From: Pelomonas sp052436255
GTDB lineage: Bacteria > Pseudomonadota > Gammaproteobacteria > Burkholderiales > Burkholderiaceae_C
NCBI GenBank assembly: GCA_052436255.1
Contig: JBQVNP010000083.1
Location: 1-23,201, forward strand
DNA length: 23,201 nucleotides
Direction of reading: 5' to 3'
The notes beneath the pieces are model-generated. The model was not told the DNA's origin. It worked only from the letters and a program-made list of their open reading frames with translations, and searched no databases. Both the position numbers and the translations under genes were made by a program. Shown here piece by piece: positions 1 through 6,765 of this stretch. Every line of letters starts with the position of its first letter. Position 1 is the first letter of the stretch.

Positions 1-80
1 TGGTCACCCTCAACCCAGAGCGCGACGAGGTGGTCAGCAGCGCGGCCACCGCTCCACATACTCAGCTCAAAGCTGCTTGA
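1..80 (+). CDS. 3' end of an unidentified gene (partial)
   Basis: Reading from base 3, an open frame of 25 codons runs to a TGA at 78-80. Its first 17 or so codons almost all end in G or C, as expected for a gene in this genome, and the other forward frames lack this bias. The visible C-terminus begins VTLNPERDEVV and ends HTQLKAA. That is too short to assign to a family, and the gene starts outside the window. It lies upstream of the restriction cassette on the same strand, separated by about 350 bp, so it is probably a different transcription unit. The call rests only on codon bias, so it could be chance. Confidence 0.4.
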   Translation, partial: VTLNPERDEVVSSAATAPHTQLKAA

Positions 81-426
81 ATCAGGCGACAACTATCTTG
101 ACGCGCGCCGACTGCTGGAATTAGCTTGATCTGCATGGCGCGCCTTCGCACACTCGCTGAAGGGCGACACACAATATTACGATGTGTCACGTCCGCTTGC
201 AATGAACGACGCGTTGTGAGGCCTTGTCGCAGGGACTGCCAGCCGTACTGGATAAATCCACAGTTTCGACTTTTGCGTTTCGCTGGGATCAGAACCCGTC
301 CGGCCAGCCTGAGCGTCACGCCATCTATGGCTCACTCACGCTAGATGCCGCCGATTAGGGCCGACCGATATAGAGCAAGGCAGCGTGCACTTGGCAGAGC
401 CAGAATGCGCTCGAGGGGGGAGCCCA
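81..426. other. Gene-free stretch upstream of the restriction cassette
   Basis: No frame on either strand shows the G/C third-position bias of the neighbouring genes. The short open frames here look accidental. The stretch holds a small inverted repeat (166-188) and an isolated TATAGA at 369-374 that could be a -10 element, but no convincing -35 lies at the right distance. A G-rich ribosome-binding stretch at 414-421 precedes the DUF2726 start. The promoter of the cassette is presumably here. Confidence 0.5.
166..188. promoter_or_regulatory. Small inverted repeat, possible operator
   Basis: GACACA at 166-171 and TGTGTC at 183-188 are perfect 6-bp arms around an AT-rich 11-bp centre. The 17-bp half-site spacing is the kind used by dimeric repressors. 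It lies about 240 bp before the cassette start, far for a simple operator, and 6-bp arms can arise by chance. No regulator gene is nearby. Confidence 0.2.
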
Positions 427-951
427 ATGACAAAAGAAATGATCTTGGGAATGCTGCTGCTGGCCGTCGTTGCCGGCGCGGTGGCTGCCGTACTGAAGCG
501 CGGGGGGCGTGCCAGGGTTGCGGGGGACATCCGCCCAAAGAAGCTGCTCACCGACCGCGAGCAGCCCATGTTCTACCGACTGATGCAGGCCTTCCCTGAC
601 GATGTGGTGCTCTGCCAAGTCGCGTTCTCGTCGCTGCTGACCGCCAAAGACCAGGCCACCAGGTCAACCTTCAACCGGAAGGTCGCCGACTTTGTCATCG
701 CCACCAAGGCCTTTGAGGTCCTTGCCGTCCTCGAACTTGACGACTCCAGCCATCGTGGCCGCGAAGCGCAGGACAACAAGCGCGACGCGCTGCTCGAGCG
801 CGCCGGCTACCGCGTCCTGAGGTTCAAGAACGTTCCCGACGTCGATGCCGTCCAACGGGCTGTTCGGCCATCCGCGCCGGGACAGATCCAACGCAACCCG
901 CCCAGCCAGATCAGCAGAGAGGTCCAAGCCAATGGCTCGCCACGTCAATGA
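427..951 (+). CDS. DUF2726 family protein, membrane-anchored, nuclease-like fold
   Basis: 174 residues. The ATG at 427 was chosen because a GGGGGGA-rich ribosome-binding stretch precedes it and because it puts a hydrophobic segment (residues about 5-22) right at the N-terminus, giving a single membrane anchor. The rest matches DUF2726: RKVADFV around Asp88, the strand AVLELDDSSH with Glu103 and Asp105, and a C-terminal LLERAGYRVLRF. The family layout resembles PD-(D/E)XK or Vsr-like nucleases, so Asp88, Glu103 and Asp105 could form a metal site; this is inference. The gene overlaps mcrB by 20 bp, so the two are probably co-expressed, and it may be an accessory part of the restriction system. 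DUF2726 proteins also occur alone elsewhere and have no firmly established function. Confidence 0.8.
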   Translation: MTKEMILGMLLLAVVAGAVAAVLKRGGRARVAGDIRPKKLLTDREQPMFYRLMQAFPDDVVLCQVAFSSLLTAKDQATRSTFNRKVADFVIATKAFEVLAVLELDDSSHRGREAQDNKRDALLERAGYRVLRFKNVPDVDAVQRAVRPSAPGQIQRNPPSQISREVQANGSPRQ

Positions 952-3160
952 TCACGACCTGACCCCGCTGCTCCATGCCGCCCAGCAATGGATAGCTAGC
1001 TGCCTGATCGAAGACGGGGCGCTGTTCGTCGAAGGCCGCGCGGTCTGGACGGCCGCGAACGCTGATCGGCTCCAACACTGTTTTGTTGACCGGCCGGATT
1101 CCGGCGATGACGACTTCTTCGTGAAACTCAAGCGTCAACTGGAGGATGCCGGTACTGAAGCGCAATGGCTGGCTGCCGAGATGATGTGGGCGCTCCAGTT
1201 GTTTGCATCCAACCTCGGGCAGGACGGCAAGCGCCGCGCCATCGTGAACATGTGGTCCTGGTCGGGTTCGCCTTTGGATGCGGGCCATCCCTTGCTCCGC
1301 AACGAGGTGCTGGTAGGCGTCGGATCTGGTGGTCAGGGCTTCCTGCAGTACCGCTGGCGGGAGCTGGCCTACTTGATCGCGCTGGTCCGCTCGTTGAAGG
1401 CCATGCAGCTAGACGCACGCCGTGCGGTGCTCACCGACTACGACCGCTTCATGGACTGGATGGAGTCCGTGCCACGCGACGGCGACCGGCAGTTCCGGCA
1501 CATGCTGCGCTACTTCGCCTTTCCGGACCGGGTAGAGCGCATGACCTCCAACCGCGACCGTGTGGCGGTGCTGGAAGGATTTCAGGTGGCAACGGGTGCT
1601 GAACTTCGTCGCTGGAGCGACCGACAGCTCGACGAGGAGTTGTTAAAGCTTCGCCAAGGCGAGGAGGCCCGCCATCCAGGTCAGGTGCTGGACTTCTACG
1701 AGGGCGAACTGAGGTCGCGCTGGCGGAAGTCGGAGCAGGAAGCAGCGGCCCCACCCGCATCAGCACCCACGACGCACAAGGTGAGCGAAAACATGCCGGA
1801 GAGATCTGCGAGTGCGTCCGTGATCGCCGGCCCAGTGAACAAGATCCTCTACGGCCCACCCGGCACGGGGAAGACGTACTGGCTGCGCGAAAGGTTTGCC
1901 GAGTACACCGACGCACCCAACCAGGTCGACGAAGCCACCTGGCTGACTGAAACCCTCGCCGGCTATGGCTGGCGCTGCGTGATTGCGGCTGCACTCGCTG
2001 ATCTCGGCCGCCCCGCGCGCGTGCCAGAGGTGCGTGACCACAAGTGGGTAAAGGCGAAGGCGCAGCAGCGAGGCCGGACCCTTTCAGGGGTCAACGCGAC
2101 GCTCTGGGGCTACCTGCAGGAGCACACGCCGCCGTCCAGCACGACGGTGAACATCACCGTCCGCCGGGAGCCCTTCCTGTTCGACAAGCAGGAAGCCGGA
2201 GGCTGGCATCTGCTGAAAGACTGGCAAGACCGGGACGATGAGGCTGCTGAACTCTGGCGATTGCTCAAGGCTGGCCCGAAAGCCGCCACGGAACCGGTGC
2301 AGCGGTACAAGGTCGTGACCTTCCATCCCTCGTTCAGCTACGAGGATTTCGTGCGTGGCATCCGGCCAGTAGCCAACAGCGAGGACGGAACGACGCAGTT
2401 CCGGCTGGTGGACGGTGTCTTCAAGCAGATCTGCGACGAGGCCCATGCCAATCCTGGACAGCGCTATGCGCTGTTCATCGATGAGATCAACCGAGCCAAC
2501 ATCGCCAAGGTCTTCGGCGAGTTGATCACGCTGATCGAACCGGACAAGCGCGCGACTTTCGACGCCCATGGTCGGCTGGTGGCGGGGATGGCCGTCCAGC
2601 TACCGGGCAGCACGGACAGCGAGACCGCTGAGCGTCGCTTTGGCGTGCCGCGCAACCTCGATATCTACGGCACGATGAACACCGCCGACCGTTCCATCGC
2701 GCTGCTGGACGTCGCCTTGCGTCGGCGCTTCGAGTTCGAGGAGCGCATGCCGAGCTACTCGCCGAACGTGCTGTCGACTGACGTCGAGGGCATCGATGTG
2801 GGCAAGATGCTGCGGCGTATCAACGATCGGCTGGAGTTCCTGCTAGATCGGAATCACGGCATCGGCCACGCCTACCTCATGCACGCCAAGTCCCTGGTCG
2901 ACATCCAGCGTGCGTTCGAGCGGCAGATCATCCCTTTGCTGCAGGAATACTTCTTCGACGACTTTGCCCGTGTCGGTCTCGTGCTGTCCACCACCGGTGA
3001 GCACTCTTTCGTCCACCAGGAGCCGCAGACCTTCAATCGCCTGTTCTCGGGTCAGCGACTGGACGGGCTGCCAGCCGAGCGCGCGCGTCACTTCATCACA
3101 GCACCTGGTAGTTGGACGGTCGACAGCTTCCGCGGTATCTACGAAGAGCGCAACGCCTGA
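932..3160 (+). CDS. mcrB: McrB-type AAA+ GTPase of a modification-dependent restriction system
   Basis: 742 residues from the ATG at 932, which has AGAGAGG at good spacing and overlaps the end of the DUF2726 gene. McrB is the DNA-recognising, GTP-driven motor that moves along DNA and activates the McrC nuclease at modified cytosines. Visible motifs are Walker A GPPGTGKT (308-315), the McrB signature TFHPSFSYEDFVRGIRP (about 463-479), Walker B LFIDEIN (514-520, Asp517 and Glu518), and sensor MNTADRS (582-588) followed by ALLDVALRRRFEF. Residues 1 to about 290 are an N-terminal region I cannot assign; in this family it usually holds the DNA specificity domain. About 110 residues between Walker A and the signature (about 332-431) look like an inserted winged-helix domain. 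It is longer than E. coli McrB (459 aa). mcrC follows after 8 bp. Whether it restricts 5-methylcytosine or another modification cannot be read from sequence. Confidence 0.9.
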   Translation: MARHVNDHDLTPLLHAAQQWIASCLIEDGALFVEGRAVWTAANADRLQHCFVDRPDSGDDDFFVKLKRQLEDAGTEAQWLAAEMMWALQLFASNLGQDGKRRAIVNMWSWSGSPLDAGHPLLRNEVLVGVGSGGQGFLQYRWRELAYLIALVRSLKAMQLDARRAVLTDYDRFMDWMESVPRDGDRQFRHMLRYFAFPDRVERMTSNRDRVAVLEGFQVATGAELRRWSDRQLDEELLKLRQGEEARHPGQVLDFYEGELRSRWRKSEQEAAAPPASAPTTHKVSENMPERSASASVIAGPVNKILYGPPGTGKTYWLRERFAEYTDAPNQVDEATWLTETLAGYGWRCVIAAALADLGRPARVPEVRDHKWVKAKAQQRGRTLSGVNATLWGYLQEHTPPSSTTVNITVRREPFLFDKQEAGGWHLLKDWQDRDDEAAELWRLLKAGPKAATEPVQRYKVVTFHPSFSYEDFVRGIRPVANSEDGTTQFRLVDGVFKQICDEAHANPGQRYALFIDEINRANIAKVFGELITLIEPDKRATFDAHGRLVAGMAVQLPGSTDSETAERRFGVPRNLDIYGTMNTADRSIALLDVALRRRFEFEERMPSYSPNVLSTDVEGIDVGKMLRRINDRLEFLLDRNHGIGHAYLMHAKSLVDIQRAFERQIIPLLQEYFFDDFARVGLVLSTTGEHSFVHQEPQTFNRLFSGQRLDGLPAERARHFITAPGSWTVDSFRGIYEERNA

Positions 3161-3168
3161 CCTTGGCT

Positions 3169-4464
3169 ATGTCGACGTCCAAGCCGCTGGCTCGTGATCG
3201 CGTGCTCACCGCGCTGGAGCACCGGCCGTTGCCGATAACTGCGGACGGTGCTGGCTGGAGCCTCACACCGGCTGAAGCCGAGCGCCTCGCGCAGATCGGC
3301 GAACTGCGACCCGGTTTCTGCGAACGCGGCGCCCACCACGTCAAGCTTGCGCAGTACTGCGGCGTCGTCGGACTGGGTGATCGCGTGCTGGAGGTGCTGC
3401 CGAAGGTCGATGACACCGCGACCTCGGCAGAAGACTGCCGCGGCGTGCTGCTGCGCCTACTAAGCCGCACGGAACGCTTCGCACACTTCAAGCACCAGGC
3501 CACCGGCCAGCACCTGCGCCGTATGCCCCTGCTCGAGGTCTTCATTACAGCCTTCTTCGACAGCGTGGCCAGCTTGGTACGCGGCGGTCTGCTGCGTCAG
3601 TACCGGGAACTGGATGCCGAGCTCCAAGTGGTGCGCGGCCGCATCGACCTCGGTCGGCAGTTCGGCGCGCATGCCAACCGGCCGGATCGCCTGACCTGCC
3701 ACTTCGACGAGTTGACGGCCGACAACGTCTGGAACCGCACGCTGAAGAAGGCCATCCGCTGTACGCGTGCCTGGATCCGGCGCGCCGACCTTCACCGGCG
3801 TTGGGTGGAGCTGATGGGGCTGCTGGATGTGGTCGACGACACGCGGCTGGTGAGCGCCGAACTGGAGCGGCTCCAGTTCAATCGCCAGGCCGAGCGCTAC
3901 CGCACTGCAGTCGATTGGGCGCGGTGGATCCTGGAGATGCTGGCGCCTTCATTGCGTGCCGGCGTCCAACAGGCGCCCGCCCTGCTCTTCGACATGAACA
4001 AGCTTTTTGAATCTGCCGTCGCGGCAGAGGCCAGGCATCAGCTGCGCGGGAGTGCTGGTCTGTCAGTTGACACCCAGGACGGCTCGCGCTTCCTTGGCGC
4101 GTTGGTAGGCGGCGAGCGCGTCAAGGAGGCTTTCCAGTTGCGTCCGGACTTGGTGTTCAGGCAGGGAAGCGTGGTCATTGCCATCGCAGACACCAAGTGG
4201 AAGATGATCAGCGCAGATAGACACGGCCACCTGCTACCAAGTGGCCCGGACCTCTACCAGATGCATGCCTACGCCGCGGCGTTCGGCTGCCATGAATTGC
4301 AGCTGATCTACCCGTGGCACGCAGCGCTGGCGAGCACGCTTCCGTCAGAGATCCGACTCCCAGAAGTGCGGGGACGCTTTCCTGCACTGCGGGTGAACTG
4401 TATTGACGTGTACGACGACGAGATGAACCTGCTCATTGGGCGCTGGCCACACCGACTGAGCTAG
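3169..4464 (+). CDS. mcrC: McrC-type endonuclease subunit, PD-(D/E)XK fold
   Basis: 431 residues. The ATG at 3169 lies 8 bp after the mcrB stop; an upstream in-frame start at 3112 would lie inside mcrB and is less likely. McrC has no activity of its own. It binds the McrB ring, stimulates GTP hydrolysis and cuts the DNA. The nuclease core is near the C-terminus: LRPDLVF with Asp327, then a hydrophobic strand IAIADTKWK with Asp341 and Lys343. This is the D...(D/E)xK arrangement of McrC nucleases. The N-terminal half has the beta-rich McrB-contact region typical of the family (GVVGLGDRVLEVLPK). All expected catalytic residues are present, so the system appears intact. Confidence 0.9.
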   Translation: MSTSKPLARDRVLTALEHRPLPITADGAGWSLTPAEAERLAQIGELRPGFCERGAHHVKLAQYCGVVGLGDRVLEVLPKVDDTATSAEDCRGVLLRLLSRTERFAHFKHQATGQHLRRMPLLEVFITAFFDSVASLVRGGLLRQYRELDAELQVVRGRIDLGRQFGAHANRPDRLTCHFDELTADNVWNRTLKKAIRCTRAWIRRADLHRRWVELMGLLDVVDDTRLVSAELERLQFNRQAERYRTAVDWARWILEMLAPSLRAGVQQAPALLFDMNKLFESAVAAEARHQLRGSAGLSVDTQDGSRFLGALVGGERVKEAFQLRPDLVFRQGSVVIAIADTKWKMISADRHGHLLPSGPDLYQMHAYAAAFGCHELQLIYPWHAALASTLPSEIRLPEVRGRFPALRVNCIDVYDDEMNLLIGRWPHRLS

Positions 4465-4737
4465 CGGCATGCAGGGTCCTTGCAGTTGTTCGCCAGCGAA
4501 AAGGTCCGAGCGCACGCTCCTTGCCCCAAATCGAGCTTCCAGCTGGCTTGGGACACGCGACTCTCGAACTGTCGTGTGTCTGCCGGGGGGCAATGCCCCG
4601 ACTGCCGTTGACAGTGCTTGGCGGTCCTATGTTGGCGCCGACAGACGCCGACCGAAGGGGGCCAAGTCGAGCAATTGATGATGGGCAAACCCGACCAGGC
4701 GGCTTTGTGGTGGCTACCTAACCGAGATGCGACGTTG
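4465..4737. other. Gap between convergent genes
   Basis: About 270 bp between the mcrC stop and the stop of the convergent exported protein. No frame has gene-like codon bias. A short GC hairpin, GGGGC-AAT-GCCCC, lies at 4587-4599, but no T-run follows it, so it is only a weak terminator candidate. Composition is less GC-rich than the genes to the right. Confidence 0.4.
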
Positions 4738-5448
4738 CTACTCGAGGTTGATCTTTGCTGCCCCACCACACGCAGAGTGCTGCTTCACCATATTCGCCTG
4801 CTCGCGATGGTCGCCACGAACCAAGAAGAAGCCCGGCACGCCCATGTCTTGGAGACCGAACCGCAGCGCGGTCGTCGGCGGCTGAGCGAGGGGGTCCCAA
4901 GCGGAATACCGCTGCTTTAGCTGCTGATACAGCTCTCCCCTCTGCTCTTGAGTTACCGCAGTGGGGTACAGGCGCCGGATGGTCGTGACCGCCCAGCGCT
5001 GCTTCGTGTTTGACTCGGCCGCAACGGCCATCTTGATCGTCGTCGGGTGCCCCGATGAAGAAGTGAAAACTCCCTCAATCTCTTTGAAATCGCAGGCGAC
5101 GTTAACGGCAGCCAAAGCGGAGAGGGCCAGACCATCGAACTTTCCCATCCAGAGATAGGGTGCGGCGGCATCTGGCAACCCTGGGTAAGTCGCGCGCAGT
5201 GACTTCAGCGTTAACGCATCAACCTGGACGGCACCGATCGGCTGGCCCTTGCCGCCCGGCCCATAAGGTGACATCGCACGCTCCCACGTGATGATTTTTC
5301 GCAGGTCCCCGATGCCATCGCCCAAGCAGACCTCAGCCACACAGGGAAAGCCGTTTTTCTCAACAGGCTGCGCCTTCACGCCTGTGGCAAGGCCTGACAC
5401 ACCGACGGCGACTGCGAGCACGTGCAACTTCAAGGCAAGGTAGGTCAT
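4738..5448 (-). CDS. Exported protein of unknown function
   Basis: 236 residues. I do not recognise the family. The ATG at 5448 was preferred to one 18 codons upstream because it starts a clean Sec signal peptide: a hydrophobic stretch at about residues 7-22, then GVKA-QP with likely cleavage after Ala26. Neither start has a strong ribosome-binding site. The mature protein has four cysteines (36, 41, 119, 227), allowing two disulfides, which fits a periplasmic location. The segment CLGDGIGDLRKI just after the first cysteines resembles the N-terminus of small periplasmic proteins with a conserved G-I-G-D-L turn. The gene converges on mcrC and stands alone. Third-position G/C bias is weaker than in the genes to the right, suggesting an acquired gene. 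Confidence 0.6.
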   Translation of the reverse strand: MTYLALKLHVLAVAVGVSGLATGVKAQPVEKNGFPCVAEVCLGDGIGDLRKIITWERAMSPYGPGGKGQPIGAVQVDALTLKSLRATYPGLPDAAAPYLWMGKFDGLALSALAAVNVACDFKEIEGVFTSSSGHPTTIKMAVAAESNTKQRWAVTTIRRLYPTAVTQEQRGELYQQLKQRYSAWDPLAQPPTTALRFGLQDMGVPGFFLVRGDHREQANMVKQHSACGGAAKINLE

Positions 5449-6025
5449 CAACAAGTTCGACAGGAAAGTTCCAGGGCGCGTTCGGCCAGTCAGCCCTCGC
5501 ATAGGCTAGCGAAAAGTGTCGCGTACCGCTGTCCCTACAGTTGGTAGCTTGATGCTGGCGTTGCGCTCGAGCGAGCGATTTCAGGGCGCGATTAGCCTGA
5601 TCGCCGCCAATCGGTCGAAGCTGGGCAACTGCAGCAGAGAGGGGGGCTGGGCAACCGACGGAATTGCCCTCGGCCCTCGTGCAAACATTGCATGTCGCTG
5701 CCCGCGACCAAGAGCAGGATCTTGAGCAAGGCTTCAGCCAGGCCGCTCGTACTTGCGCAGCAATTCGACTGTGCTGAGAACGTAAGGGTTCGTTTTGTCG
5801 CAGACTCTATTGCGGCCTTGGCGGGTAGAACCGACCCAGACAGGGTGGGTGTCGCAGACTTTAGGGCCGGCTCCACTGGGCTTTCTTCCAAGCAGGCGTG
5901 TCGCAGACTTTATTGCCCGTGAACATTGGGCCCGGTAAACGGCGCAAGGATTGCTCACAGCTCGGTACGTTTGCTCGGAAGGACTGCCTAAAGTCGCGCC
6001 GATCCAAACCTTGAGAGCCCAACCA
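5449..6025. other. Gene-free stretch between the accessory block and the OmpA-like gene
   Basis: About 580 bp with no believable gene on either strand; the open frames here lack the codon bias of real genes in this window. Its right half carries three direct repeats (separate entry). The promoter of the OmpA-like lipoprotein gene should lie in the last 110 bp, but I see no convincing sigma70-type -35/-10 pair. This stretch may be the right boundary of the accessory block. Confidence 0.5.
5796..5915 (+). repeat. Three direct repeats of TGTCGCAGACT(T/C)TA
   Basis: Identical 11-mers TGTCGCAGACT start at 5796, 5850 and 5899. Each is followed by CTATTGC, TTAGGGC or TTATTGC, so similarity extends to about 17 bp. 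Centre spacings are 54 and 49 bp. Iterated terminal motifs beginning with TGT are a known feature of the ends of some insertion sequences such as the IS21 family, where transposase binds several sites per end. No transposase follows, so this could be the remnant of one end. The alternative is a set of binding sites for a regulator of the downstream lipoprotein gene. The repeats are too short and too few for CRISPR. Confidence 0.6.
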
Positions 6026-6637
6026 ATGTCAAGACTGTCGCCCCTGATCGTTGCCACCAGCGTCCTGTTGCTGAGCGCTTGCGCCACCAAGGATTTCGTC
6101 AAGGAGACCGTCGCGCCGGTGCAGACCAGCGTCGACAGCCTCGGTAGCCGCGTGCAGGCGCATGACGACGGCCTCAAAACCTTGGGGGGCCGCCTGCAGG
6201 GCAGCGAGGGGCGCATCCAGGCATTGGAGCAGGAGGCTGCGGCGCGAGCCCAGGCCGCCGCCAACAGCCCCAAGCCGCCCGGCCTGCTGATGAGCACGCT
6301 GCTGACCGATGACAAGATCAAGTTCACCTCGGGCCGCGCCCAGCTCACGCCGCGGGTCATGCAGGAACTCGATCAACTCGTTGCCAAGCTCAAGGCGGAC
6401 AACCAGCCGGTGTTCGTCGAGATCCAGGGCCACACCGACGCGACAGGCAGCGACGCTGGCAACCACCAGCTGGGCCTCCAGCGGGCCGAAGCCGTGCGCA
6501 TGCACCTGGCCCGCGCCGGCCTGCCGCTGGCGCGCATGGCCACGATCAGCTACGGCGAATCCGCGCCACTGGCCGACAACAACACCCGCGAAGGCCGCGG
6601 CACCAACCGGCGTGTTCAGGTGATCGTGATGCGCTGA
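6026..6637 (+). CDS. OmpA-family outer-membrane lipoprotein
   Basis: 203 residues. The ATG at 6026 was chosen because it gives a short lipoprotein signal with the lipobox LLLSAC, the lipidated Cys being residue 19; the longer open frame upstream would bury this signal. Residues about 30-80 look like a coiled coil (VDSLGSRVQAHDDGLKTLGGRL, broken here by alternating hydrophobic and charged residues). Residues about 95-203 form the OmpA C-terminal peptidoglycan-binding domain: GHTDATGSD with Asp138, then LGLQRAEAV with Arg153, and the closing GRGTNRRVQVIV. Asp and Arg at these positions hold the meso-diaminopimelate of the wall. The role is probably to tie the outer membrane to peptidoglycan, as in Pal-like proteins. 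It appears to be a single-gene unit and marks the return to core-like codon use. Confidence 0.9.
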   Translation: MSRLSPLIVATSVLLLSACATKDFVKETVAPVQTSVDSLGSRVQAHDDGLKTLGGRLQGSEGRIQALEQEAAARAQAAANSPKPPGLLMSTLLTDDKIKFTSGRAQLTPRVMQELDQLVAKLKADNQPVFVEIQGHTDATGSDAGNHQLGLQRAEAVRMHLARAGLPLARMATISYGESAPLADNNTREGRGTNRRVQVIVMR

Positions 6638-6718
6638 GCTCGGCAGCGCTCATCGGGCAACCTTGCAGGTCGGGGCGAGGGGGTGAAATGGGTCTGCCGA
6701 TCCCTGGGGCAAAAGCTG

Positions 6719-6738
6719 AAATGATCGCGCTATCATTT
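6719..6738. promoter_or_regulatory. LacI-type operator palindrome before the SGNH hydrolase gene
   Basis: The left half AAATGATCGC and right half GCTATCATTT form a 20-bp palindrome with 9 of 10 positions matching and a central CG. This is the architecture of LacI-family operators (two half-sites meeting at a CpG), close to the ATGATAGC-GCTATCAT type. It ends 27 bp before the ATG at 6766 and overlaps TATCAT (6731-6736), a possible -10 element, so repressor binding would block transcription. Which regulator and which sugar cannot be read here. Confidence 0.6.
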
Positions 6739-6765
6739 TCGGACCTCGCAGCCCGGAAGCCCCTC

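Noticed and set aside
62..319. Minus-strand open frame of 85 codons at the left edge
   Set aside because: No gene-like codon bias, no ribosome-binding site, and a basic translation without any recognisable family.
3112..3168. Upstream start for mcrC inside mcrB
   Set aside because: Would overlap mcrB by 49 bp and adds a basic stretch not typical of McrC; the ATG at 3169 just after the mcrB stop is a better fit.
5796..5915. Possible CRISPR array
   Set aside because: Only three units, repeat core of 11-17 bp, imperfect flanks and no cas gene; does not fit CRISPR dimensions.
5516..5922. Short open frames on both strands before the OmpA-like gene
   Set aside because: They run through the direct repeats, have no codon bias and no plausible start; treated as non-coding.
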